Source: Craspedostauros australis (taxonomy: Eukaryota > Bacillariophyta > Bacillariophyceae > Mastogloiales > Achnanthaceae). From it: a DNA stretch of 64,000 bases. Location: NCBI GenBank assembly GCA_026770025.1, contig JAMXDE010000051.1, forward strand, positions 1 through 64,000, in the 5' to 3' direction. Positions 43,654-52,006 of the stretch are shown piece by piece. The notes beneath the pieces were generated by a model. It worked only from the letters and a program-made list of their open reading frames with translations, had not been told where the DNA came from and searched no databases. Positions within the stretch are counted from its first letter, which is position 1. Every line of letters begins with the position of its first letter. A program made the translations under genes and the position numbers.

Positions 43654-43870
43654 ACTCGGTCAGCGAGTGCGGGTATAGCTTGCTTTAGCAGAGGCTACTG
43701 AAGCTCGACCTTGGGTCGCTTACCTTCAGCTGGGACTTTTGTCCTCTTGAGTGGCTCGATTTTCGAGCGTTGGGAGTCTGATTTCAAATCAGATGCATAC
43801 GATGAGGACTTCGTCCTTTGTTGGAGGCTCGGTCTGCGAGCTGTGCCTTTTGGCTTGGTCTCAGAGAGAC
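43654..43870 (-). other. Array of small hairpins in the copia 5' leader
   Basis: Short perfect inverted repeats follow each other: ACTCG/CGAGT 43654-43668; CTGAAG/CTTCAG 43698-43729 enclosing CGACC/GGTCG 43706-43718; GGAC/GTCC 43733-43744; GCTCG/CGAGC 43754-43768; TCTGATTT/AAATCAGA 43777-43793; AGGAC/GTCCT 43805-43817; GCTCG/CGAGC 43827-43841; GCC/GGC 43845-43854; GTCTC/GAGAC 43858-43870. Centres from 43712 to 43834 are spaced 23-26 nt. They would form stem-loops in the leader RNA and may serve packaging, dimerisation or translation; the role is inference. Confidence 0.6.
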
Positions 43871-43935
43871 TCTTGCGATCGGTTGGCAGAGGAAGATTCT
43901 TGGTGGAGTTGATTTGACTTGAGAGTATTTGGCAA

Positions 43936-43950
43936 CCACTCGCAGCTACC
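43936..43950 (-). other. Candidate primer-binding site of the young copia element
   Basis: Directly after the 5' LTR on the coding strand, GGTAGCTGCGAGTGG follows the last LTR base T, so TGGTAGC... would pair with a tRNA 3' CCA end. The tRNA was not identified, and it is not the usual initiator-Met sequence as far as I can tell. Confidence 0.4.
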
Positions 43951-44638
43951 AGTTAGGATTCGGGCGTAGTCGGCGCGAATCGGTGGAGGATGTCTCTTGA
44001 ATCTGCCAGCTTCGGGATAGCCGTGTGATGCAGTTCAAGAGAGGTGTACTGATTGAAGAGTTGTTACTGTAACGATGAGTAGATGAGTGCTTTGTAGCTA
44101 ATCCTTGTCTGTGTTTATTATGAGTTAGCTTGTAGTGTTAGTAGGGTGAAGAAACGATGCCACACAACTTGGCGAGACCCTGCACTGATGTACTTGGTTC
44201 AGTGCTACAGGGTATACAGTCATTACAGCGCCTTGCTCTCCACATACGTAGATACACTGCAGTGTAGATCATGGCATGTGGCAGTGACGACCATGAAGCA
44301 GTGGCTGTGGTTGGAGCTGGCTCTCGGATTCCATTGTTTGAGTTGAAGCAGGTTGGATACACGCGTTAAGACCACGGCAGTGGTGCAGTAGTCATCAGCA
44401 TGGAGGGAATCAAAGTATGTTGTAGTAAAAGGATCTGAGGAGCATATAGTTCCCAAGGTGGGATGTGAGTCAGGTTGGTCATGTTTGGGTCATGATGGAT
44501 TCGTGAATGGAGGAGAGAAAGGAGGAGAAAAGATTTGGTGGTCGATCAAGTCGGAAGATTTCGCGCCAAAACCAAGAATTTCTCCCATCAGGTTGATACC
44601 GTGTTCGGTAATAGTCTGTCCCTCATTGAATCTCAACT
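43951..44638 (-). repeat. 5' LTR of the young copia element
   Basis: 688 bp, same sequence as 35502-36189. It would hold the element promoter. Confidence 0.95.
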
Positions 44639-44643
44639 ACCAT
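44639..44643. repeat. Target-site duplication ACCAT, right copy
   Basis: Identical to 35497-35501 at the outer end of the 5' LTR. Confidence 0.9.
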
Positions 44644-45471
44644 TGCCAATTTCCGACCAACCAATCCACATTCGTCAGCCAGCCACCAGAATGTATGGTG
44701 GCCAGGGGCCCATCGCACACGCTGACACACGCCGACACGCGCACATCATCCTCGCGATCCGTCGAAGCAGAGGTAGACACAGGAGAGCTCCCGGCTCGTA
44801 TAACCTGCTTCGATTCGTTGGCTCTTGCTTTGGCTGGTATTGCACACGGGGCATTCATTCCATGCTGATCTCTGTTGATCTCAACAAATCCAGGCCCTTC
44901 CTTCGCAGTCTCAGATGTGGCTTCTGATACGTCTTGCTCCCGATCATCAACGGTACTGGTATGATGCTCTACAGGCACTTGCACTCATCGTGTGAGTACT
45001 TACGACCCATGATACCCTCCCATACCTCGCATCCCACCTGTGGTGTGCTTGGGTTCGTCTTCGAATTTGGCACGATGGGAGAAGCGGAGCATAGGTAGTA
45101 CGATTCAAGTCCGCGAAAAACAAACTGGTGAACAGCCCCATCTTCATCATTCTGAGGGAGGGCGCTCTTCTTTGTTGTTCCATCTGAATCTCATTTGTGC
45201 AAATTTAGTTCGTGGATCGTTATCTCCTTGATAGCAGCCAGTGCGTTGATCACGAGACTGTGAGTTGGAGTGTTGGTAACTGCCCTCACCAAACAACGGA
45301 ACAAATGTAATAGGCAGATCGCAGAGGGACTTGTGGTTGGGGCGCATCGATTCTGGAGAGATCGATGGCATCCCAGTTCCTTCCTCTCACAAAATCAAAT
45401 CATCACAATCATCATCACGACAACAACCAATCAACCAATTCACTACCCAACCTATTCTACACAGAACAACC
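44644..45471. other. Promoter-side flank right of the young copia insertion
   Basis: The right part of the divided intergenic region, leading to the small membrane-protein gene at 45472. The 100 bases before that ATG are rich in CAA/ATC and look like a 5' UTR. No gene is seen. Confidence 0.45.
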
Positions 45472-45981
45472 ATGGCCCAATCTACCCCAATCATCACCCC
45501 CACCAACGCCCATGCCCACGCAAGCAACGACGACTCGCCTGACAAGAACGTGAACAACGATATCGACATCGTCGTCGTCGGTAGCCCCGGTAACACGAAC
45601 GACACCGCCCCGATCATGGACGGAAGCGGAACCGAGAAGCCTTCTGACAATAACAACAACGGCATGACTGATGAAGCGATGCGCAAGAAGAAATGCCGCC
45701 GCCGCTGCCGCTGCAGGCTGGCAATGATCGGCGGTGGCGCCGCTGGTGTGATCATCGGCGGAAGCCTGCTGTGCGGAGTCGGCGCCATTATCGGAGGTAT
45801 CGGCGGTGCCGTGCTGACCCGCAAGCTCATGAAGCGCAAGTATCTTCGCAAGCATCGCATGGCGCAGGCCAACGCTGCGGATGACGCGACCGTTGGTTCG
45901 CACGGATCCGCCGTGGTGGTCGAGGACAATGGAGCTGGGAAAGAGGAGGATGTGGCGATGGTGCCTGCGAAGATTGTGTAA
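45472..45981 (+). CDS. Small basic/acidic single-pass membrane protein, copy B
   Basis: A 169-residue paralogue of the gene at 20938-21519. It has 'STPIITPTNAHAH' at residues 4-16, 'APIMDGSGTEKPS' at 46-58, a basic Cys/Arg block 'RKKKCRRRCRCR' (71-82), a glycine-zipper hydrophobic segment (about 84-114), a second basic block 'RKLMKRKYLRKHR' (117-129), an acidic tail and the terminal 'VPAKIV'. The hydrophobic segment has GxxxG-type spacing, favouring helix-helix packing, which is weaker in copy A. ATG 45472 has context ACC ATG G and is the first ATG of the frame. Function is unknown. The conserved terminal boxes suggest binding partners rather than enzymatic activity. Confidence 0.7.
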   Translation: MAQSTPIITPTNAHAHASNDDSPDKNVNNDIDIVVVGSPGNTNDTAPIMDGSGTEKPSDNNNNGMTDEAMRKKKCRRRCRCRLAMIGGGAAGVIIGGSLLCGVGAIIGGIGGAVLTRKLMKRKYLRKHRMAQANAADDATVGSHGSAVVVEDNGAGKEEDVAMVPAKIV

Positions 45982-47065
45982 ATGATCGCAGTTCTTGGAT
46001 CATCTGAGTAGGAGCGCGAGTACGCGGATGAGTACGAGTACGAGTACGATTGCCGAACGAGGCAGAAGTACTCAACACGTACTCCATTGCAACAGGTTGG
46101 AAGGACATTGACAAGATGCGAAACACTCAACACCGCTGCGATGAATACTATTGTATTATATATATAATACTACGGATGATGCAGAATGGTGGCTTCGAGC
46201 ATTCTGCGCTATGAATGTCCAAGGAACCGTGGCCAATATCGTGTTTGGCCATCGCAAGCGATGCAATCCAGCGTTGGATGATACCACACACCCTCGTCTC
46301 GCTGGGTATGATACGCACCAGTAGTATACGACGAGTGCAGACGTGGGTGACAACGTTGGATTCCATGCACAGAAATACGATATTATGGAACGATAGTATC
46401 AAAGAAAAACTAGCAATTTAGTTGCACAATCGTATACTTCACGATCTATTACATGATATCCTATTATATTAATATAATGGAATACTTGGTTACAACCTCA
46501 CTCCTAATGTGGTGGTGTCTTGGAGATCAACTGAACCTAACATGCTCGCACACGCGAGAACTACTTGTCCTTGTATTCAGATAGAACGTACCGTGCAGCG
46601 CGCTGGCGCGAAGGATCCGTGTTAATTTGTGGTGGCACCAAGTGACGCCAGCCAAACATGGGTAAAAGCCTGTCGATGCGACATTGAATGGGCCTATTTG
46701 AATAATGTTAAAGGCCTGAACTACGGAATCTACGTGAATTTGGTGATGATGACGATGTTGGACGCAGTTGCTTGTTTGGAGGCGCGGTTGTGGTTTCTCG
46801 CTTTCTTCCTTTGTGATCCACCAAAGATAGAGAGTCTGAGTAGTTGGTATGGCGCATACTTGCGGATGATCGATACCAAAGGAATGCAGGGCAGTTGACA
46901 GAAGCGTTGGACAACAATACGATCCACAAGGCCTGCACTCTTACGTGTACGATCTACTATATTCTATTCTATAATAGTATACTCTAAGTTCAATCCACCC
47001 GCACTCGACGAGAACGAACTATTGCTGCTCGAGGACGATTGTCTCCCACAGAAAGAGTTGAAGCG
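45982..47065. other. Intergenic region with AT palindromes
   Basis: Follows the small membrane-protein gene. GAGTACGAGTACGAGTAC occurs near 46032. Two perfect AT-rich palindromes are present, GTATTATATATATAATAC at 46153-46170 and ATTATATTAATATAAT at 46463-46478. A further inverted pair TACTAT/ATAGTA spans 46955-46979 just upstream of the next gene. No gene is called. Confidence 0.45.
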
Positions 47066-49153
47066 ATGGCCATTGGTGAAGAAGAGAGTGCGACAATGAA
47101 TGCTGAGGCAGTTGCATCCACAGATCCATCCGTGGCTCCTGAAGTGGCTCCTGAAGTGGCCCCTGAAGCGGCCCCTGATGTGGAGACGAAGGTGGAGATG
47201 AAGGTTGATAGCGAAGCAGAGGTGGCAGCCAGTGATGATACTGTTGCGGGCACTTTGAGCGCGCTTGAACAAGCTGTGGACACAGATGCAGACGCATCCA
47301 AGGAGGCACCGCCTTCCACACCGACAACGACAGTACCAACGACAGTACCAACGACGACGACAACGTCAACGACGGCAGCAGCAGCAACAGCAACAGCTCC
47401 TGCCAACAGATGGAGAACATCGTTCACGAATTGGCGCAATCGAAGGAAGCAGCAACAGCAGGATCGACTGCAACAACAACAGCAACAGCGGGAAAGGTCG
47501 GCGTCCATCAGCAGCATCAACTCGGCCGCATCAGCATCAGAGGCATCGACCAATTCCAGAACGTGGGATTCGCGCAGAAGTGATGACGATGCGCGGTTCA
47601 CGCCACAGCAGGCCAGCTTCCTCAAGGAGTTGGAGGACGGTGGTATCTCGCTGCTCGATCGTCGTCCCCACAGAATCAGCATCACGGTCTACCGACCACC
47701 GGCCAGGTCGAGGGATGCGGCCGTCACGCCACGCGACATTGCGTCGTTGGGATTGGTCATTGCGGAGAAGGTCCTTGCGTCCGCTTCTGTGCTTGAGCCG
47801 TCGTCGTCGTCATCGCCGGCTGTGTCGGTCACGGAAGAGTGCAGTATCAGCAGTGAGGATGATAATGGAAAGAACACTGCGGATGCTGGCAACGTTGCAG
47901 ATGCTGACAAGGACAAGGACAATGACGATGGAAAGAACACAGATGGCAACACCAACGATGATAACAGCAACAATGATAACAGCAACAATGATAACAGCAA
48001 CGATGACAAAGACCAAGCACAAACCACCCAAGATAGTAACAACAACAGCAACACAAAGGGCAACGAGGCGACCACCACCCCATCCAAGATGTTCTTCATC
48101 AAGTACATCCTCTCGCAGAGCATCCTCCTTCCCGTCGATGACAACGAAGACTCGCAGATTGGTGTCATGTCGGGCGATGAGATTATCGCTGTCAATGAGA
48201 TCAACCTGCGCGAGACCGCCATGCCCCTCATCCAGCTGCAGGAGTACTTGGACAACCTCGATGGTCTTATCACGTTGCAGTTCTCGACCGTGCATCCGAC
48301 GCATGCCGCAGACGATGATACCGAACAGCAGCAACAACAGGAGGAGCAGCAACAACAGCAACAACAACAGCAACAACAAGAAGAAGATGTGAAGAATGAT
48401 GGTGAAGGGAAACAACCTGCAACCTTGTCCTCCTCCTCCTTGTCGTTGTCAGATGAAGCATCGTCGAAGCAGATAACCGATGCAAACAAAGAGGAGGCCC
48501 AGCCGTTTCTGTACCGGACCATCCTCCTGCCGTTTCCAAAAACCATGTCGGACGAACAGATCAAAAGCCTGAAGGCCGAATCGGATACCACCGTTGCCGA
48601 GGAAGCCTCCGACAACGAACCCAACGCACAGTCCAAATCTTCACAACCGCGATTGCTGTTCCTACAACAACAGAACCGACTCGAGCTGGATGACGTGCAA
48701 CGCCTGTCGCAACACGTGCCGCGTTTCCCGTCACCGCGCGTCTTCGACACCCTGCAAACGGGCGACCTCGTGATCGCCGTCAACTACACCACGTGCCTCT
48801 CCGTCCCGCCCAACGACGCACTCGAGCTGCTCCACGCCATGGGCGACCTGGACAGCATGCCGTACCTTTCCTTCACGACGCTGCGGCCCTGCCAACGCGG
48901 TGCGCAACGGGCGAGTTGGAAACAGCGATTTCGCCGCACGGCTGTGGCGGTGGGTGGCGGCACGTTGGTCGGCGTCGGTGCCGCCATCATGGTGACGCCG
49001 TTGCATCCGCTGGGGCATGCCATGGCCATCGGCGGCGTCGGCGTGCTGGGTACCGAGTTCGATGCGCCGCGGCGGTTGTTGCGGTCGACGTTGCGGCGGC
49101 GGAAATCGGCGGCACCCGATGAGGCCGGTGTTGTCGATGCCAAGGAGGAGTGA
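47066..49153 (+). CDS. PDZ-like and PGPGW-like membrane-associated protein
   Basis: A 695-residue protein with long low-complexity stretches (Thr/Ala at about 80-112, Gln at 128-141, Asn/Asp at 275-325, Gln at 420-438). Two segments resemble PDZ cores: 'IGVMSGDEIIAVNEINLRE' followed by a helix and 'ITLQFST' (about 365-408), and 'LQTGDLVIAVNYTTCLSV' with 'NDALELLHAM' (about 563-592). Near the C-terminus 'VGGGTLVGVGAAIMVTP...HAMAIGGVGVLGTEFDAPRRLL' (about 629-672) follows the pattern of the PGPGW putative membrane domain, with HPLG in place of PGPGW. PDZ domains bind protein C-termini, so a membrane-linked scaffold is plausible. The PDZ call is tentative. ATG 47066 is the first ATG of the frame; a second is at 47096. 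Confidence 0.65.
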   Translation: MAIGEEESATMNAEAVASTDPSVAPEVAPEVAPEAAPDVETKVEMKVDSEAEVAASDDTVAGTLSALEQAVDTDADASKEAPPSTPTTTVPTTVPTTTTTSTTAAAATATAPANRWRTSFTNWRNRRKQQQQDRLQQQQQQRERSASISSINSAASASEASTNSRTWDSRRSDDDARFTPQQASFLKELEDGGISLLDRRPHRISITVYRPPARSRDAAVTPRDIASLGLVIAEKVLASASVLEPSSSSSPAVSVTEECSISSEDDNGKNTADAGNVADADKDKDNDDGKNTDGNTNDDNSNNDNSNNDNSNDDKDQAQTTQDSNNNSNTKGNEATTTPSKMFFIKYILSQSILLPVDDNEDSQIGVMSGDEIIAVNEINLRETAMPLIQLQEYLDNLDGLITLQFSTVHPTHAADDDTEQQQQQEEQQQQQQQQQQQEEDVKNDGEGKQPATLSSSSLSLSDEASSKQITDANKEEAQPFLYRTILLPFPKTMSDEQIKSLKAESDTTVAEEASDNEPNAQSKSSQPRLLFLQQQNRLELDDVQRLSQHVPRFPSPRVFDTLQTGDLVIAVNYTTCLSVPPNDALELLHAMGDLDSMPYLSFTTLRPCQRGAQRASWKQRFRRTAVAVGGGTLVGVGAAIMVTPLHPLGHAMAIGGVGVLGTEFDAPRRLLRSTLRRRKSAAPDEAGVVDAKEE

Positions 49154-49749
49154 GGTACACGCATGTCCACGCTGGTTATCTGGAGAGTTTTGGAATAGGA
49201 AGCGGTTCTCGATGTGGTTTGGTTCGGGCTTGAAGCTTGTGTTGGTGGCACAACTTTGCTCTTCCCATGATGCTGGCCTCTTGTGTGATGGAGAAGAGTA
49301 GAACCAAGCACGCGTGCCACCTCCGTGTGAATGGCCTTTGCATCGAAGGAAGAGCACCGGAGATCCTACTTGATAGGTAGATCGAACGATACTGGTACCA
49401 TGTTCGTACACTTACGAATACACTCCCATCAGTAACATTACATACTCGGACTCGTATCCGCGCTCTCCGAATGGCAGTACTGGCCTTCTTATTCGTACTG
49501 GTTTGCACATCCGTCCAGGACCAAAGAATGAGTGAGGGTGTGTGATCGTACGATCCAGAAGAACAACAAAGACGACGAGCTGTGCGTCTCTCCTTTCCGC
49601 CTCATCTACAATGCATGGTACTGGTCTGCACTAGTATAACTATGATATGATCAATGGCATATGTCAAAAAAATTGTATCTATGGTAAGCTGATTAGAGTC
49701 CTTCACTTTGCTCAAGATTTAGCACGACTGCTGATAGTCTATGATGTCC
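49154..49749. other. Convergent intergenic spacer
   Basis: Lies between the 3' ends of the PDZ-like gene and RGLE copy B. No gene or strong repeat is seen. Confidence 0.45.
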
Positions 49750-51501
49750 TCATCCCGATCGCAGGTACTTGGGTGCGACGGGACGTGGGCGACGCACGAC
49801 TCTCTGCTGCGGACGCGGTGACTGCGATGGAGGCGGCGGTGTCATGGAGGGTGCCACCATGCGATGCATGTCACCGGCCGGATCCAAGGTCGCGGCAGGA
49901 TCTGGCTGCGGCTCGCGGCTGGCCCTCCATCCACGACGGCGGAACCCGGGCGCTGTGGTTCGCGACTTCTTCTTGTCGGCGCCGTTGCCGCTGCGGTGGT
50001 GGCTGCTGCTGTCGATCATCGAATGCATGCTGTGGTGGCTGCTGTTGGTGAGTCCCTCGGCCAAGCGCAAGGACGCGGACCGCGAGATGCTGTCGGCGCG
50101 TGTGTGAGCATTGTTGTTGCTATTGCTGTTGGTGGCGGCAGCGGTGTTCTGTGGATTTCTCGATGAACGGGTGGTGCGTTCCTTGAGCTCCTGCAATCGC
50201 TCGTTGACCTCGTCGTAACCGGTGTTGGCCATCTGCGAGGTGGTCTGCAGTGGCCGGTACGAGGTCTGTCTCTGCGCCTGCTGCAGTTGTGCTGGCATGC
50301 CCATGCGAGATGCGCTGGTGTTGGCGCCATACTCGTGGCGTTGGCCCAAGTTGGCAGTGGCTGGTGCAGCTGCGCGCACTGTGGTCCTGGTCTTCTGGAT
50401 GTGGTTGGACTTGTTCGCGTCAACGTCGAAGTCGAAGCTGGCAAAGGAGGCGTAGAGCTTCTCATCGTCCTCGTCGTCTTCGTAGAAGGCAGGGAAGCTG
50501 ACGCCGGTCGCCACGAGTCCCGTGCTGAGCGAAGGCGTGATCATGCTCTGCTCCAGCCTGCTGCTGCGAGCGTTGCTGCGAGCGTTGCTACGAACGTTGA
50601 TGGTGCTTGGGAAGGCATTCGTCGGCGGCGTCGGAGAAGACGACCGCGAAGGAGCGCGCCTGCGCGCTGGCGACAGAGACGAGGAACGCGATGTGCTGCT
50701 GCTGCTGTTGGTGCGGTGGATGCGCTTGGCAGCCAGCTCATCCTGCATAGCGCGGGCGCGAGCCTCCTTGACGGCGCTGTGCGCGTACTCGCTGTAGACG
50801 ATGGCCAGGAGACGAGCATCGTGCGCTCCCACGCCCTCCTCCCGGAGCAGCTGCTGCTCCACGAGGGTCTCCTGCACAGACAGGATCTGATGAGCCTTGC
50901 CGCGAGAGTCCCACATGTCCTCCAGGCCTCGCGTGCAGTGCTTCTCGTCGTCCAGCAGGATCATGCCGTTGCGGCTCTCGGCCTTGGTCTGCTCGCGTTC
51001 CTGCGTCATCTCGTTCATCTCCGCTCGGCTGTACCATCTGGTTGCGACGTCGTACGGGTGTTCTTCCTGCTGCTGCTGCTGCTGAGAGTGTTGCGGAAAG
51101 CCACGTGGAAAGCCATGCTGAGAAGAAGACAGACCATCGCAGGCAGACGCGGACGATTCGCACACCTGCACGCGTCGCGAGAACCTCACGGCTCCCTTGA
51201 TCGCTGGGCTGGTCTGCTTGTGGCTCTGCGGCAGCGCATCTCTGGCCAGCGACGATGACCGTCTCCAGGTGGGTGGGAAGGACTCGTACACAGATTGCGG
51301 CACGATCATGCTCAAGTTGTAGAAGTGCTGCGGCGATTTGCGGAGTCCGTCCATGTTGCCATCGCTGCTTCCGTTGTGGCTATTGCTATAACTGTTGCTG
51401 TTGCTGTTGTTATAACTGTGGCTGTTGTTATAACTGTTGCTGTTGCTATAACTGTGGCTGCTGGGGCCTTGCTGGTCGTACATTTCGTGGAGAGGTGGCA
51501 T
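49750..51501 (-). CDS. RGLE-motif family protein, copy B (function unknown)
   Basis: A 583-residue protein. Its N-terminus is a Ser/Asn/Tyr repeat tract encoded by 51366-51460, where GTTATAACTGT-type units recur. The core matches copy A at 26951-29830 in order: 'AVRFSRRVQVCE' near 103, 'TRWYSRAEMNEM' near 157, 'KHCTRGLEDM' near 187, then a long helical block with 'LAIVYSEYAHSAVKEARARA'. This second member preserves the helical block better than copy A. A second conserved-looking stretch in the C-terminal third is 'YDEVNERLQELKERTTRSSR'. The frame opens upstream to 51906 without a convincing start; ATG 51501 begins the recognisable protein. Function is unknown, possibly a regulatory or scaffold protein because of its disorder. 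Confidence 0.65.
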   Translation of the reverse strand: MPPLHEMYDQQGPSSHSYSNSNSYNNSHSYNNSNSNSYSNSHNGSSDGNMDGLRKSPQHFYNLSMIVPQSVYESFPPTWRRSSSLARDALPQSHKQTSPAIKGAVRFSRRVQVCESSASACDGLSSSQHGFPRGFPQHSQQQQQQEEHPYDVATRWYSRAEMNEMTQEREQTKAESRNGMILLDDEKHCTRGLEDMWDSRGKAHQILSVQETLVEQQLLREEGVGAHDARLLAIVYSEYAHSAVKEARARAMQDELAAKRIHRTNSSSSTSRSSSLSPARRRAPSRSSSPTPPTNAFPSTINVRSNARSNARSSRLEQSMITPSLSTGLVATGVSFPAFYEDDEDDEKLYASFASFDFDVDANKSNHIQKTRTTVRAAAPATANLGQRHEYGANTSASRMGMPAQLQQAQRQTSYRPLQTTSQMANTGYDEVNERLQELKERTTRSSRNPQNTAAATNSNSNNNAHTRADSISRSASLRLAEGLTNSSHHSMHSMIDSSSHHRSGNGADKKKSRTTAPGFRRRGWRASREPQPDPAATLDPAGDMHRMVAPSMTPPPPSQSPRPQQRVVRRPRPVAPKYLRSG

Positions 51502-52006
51502 TGTGAATGTGATTGTGATTGTGATTGTGAATGTTATGGCAACTGGTTGGGGAGCAGCTGCTGCGTTTCTTGGTGCTCCGTTTGTTTTGCTCGTATTTCT
51601 GCGTTGACTTGTGTGCGAGTGTTTCTGCTTCTTGTTTGTGTCTGCGGTAAGCGCCGTTTCAGCACACTTTTGGCGTCGCTCTTGTTTGCTCTTCACTTCA
51701 CCGCTATGTACGCGCTTTACCGCGTGATGTGCTTCTGTGCAGTTCCACCACTGGGAGCAACGGTAAAAAACAAAAATTACCATAGGTCGGAAAACAAGCT
51801 GAAACGAAACACGTACGCTACGGTGGCTTGGACTGAATAGCATGATCGGGGCAACCAGTGTTGGAGTGCGGAGAGCGAAGCAACTCACAAACCCGAGAAG
51901 CACCACTCCTGTGTTGTTGGCAACTGTGCTGGTTTTGCTGATTAAGTGTGCATTTGTTCGTGTTGTGGTTGATTGACTTGTGTGGGACTATTGATGTGTG
52001 GAGTAA
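51502..52006. other. Intergenic region left of the putative DNA transposon
   Basis: The 5' flank of RGLE copy B and the 3' flank of the putative DNA-binding gene. The left end of any transposon should lie here, but no terminal inverted repeat with 56455-57180 was convincing by eye (only TTGGCAAC/GTTGCCAA). Confidence 0.4.

Larger units (their letters stand above)
35502..44638 (-). mobile_element. Complete, young Ty1/copia LTR retrotransposon
   Basis: A 9137-bp element reading leftwards: 5' LTR 43951-44638, leader 43518-43950, single gag-pol frame 43517-36273, polypurine tract, 3' LTR 35502-36189. Both LTRs are 688 bp and appear identical base for base on visual reading. A perfect ACCAT target duplication flanks it. 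Together with the unbroken 2414-codon frame this indicates a recent insertion that may still be competent. The LTR ends are AGTT and AACT rather than TG and CA. It belongs to a different copia family from the old element at 11280-19140: Gag and leader share no obvious similarity. Confidence 0.95.

Noticed and set aside
47689-48783. 364-codon minus-strand open frame opposite the PDZ-like gene
   Set aside because: Poly-Cys, poly-Ser and poly-Leu runs are the complement of the Gln/Asn repeats; no domain.
50287-51258. 323-codon plus-strand open frame opposite RGLE copy B
   Set aside because: Arg/Leu-rich shadow frame without motif; the minus strand has the family core.
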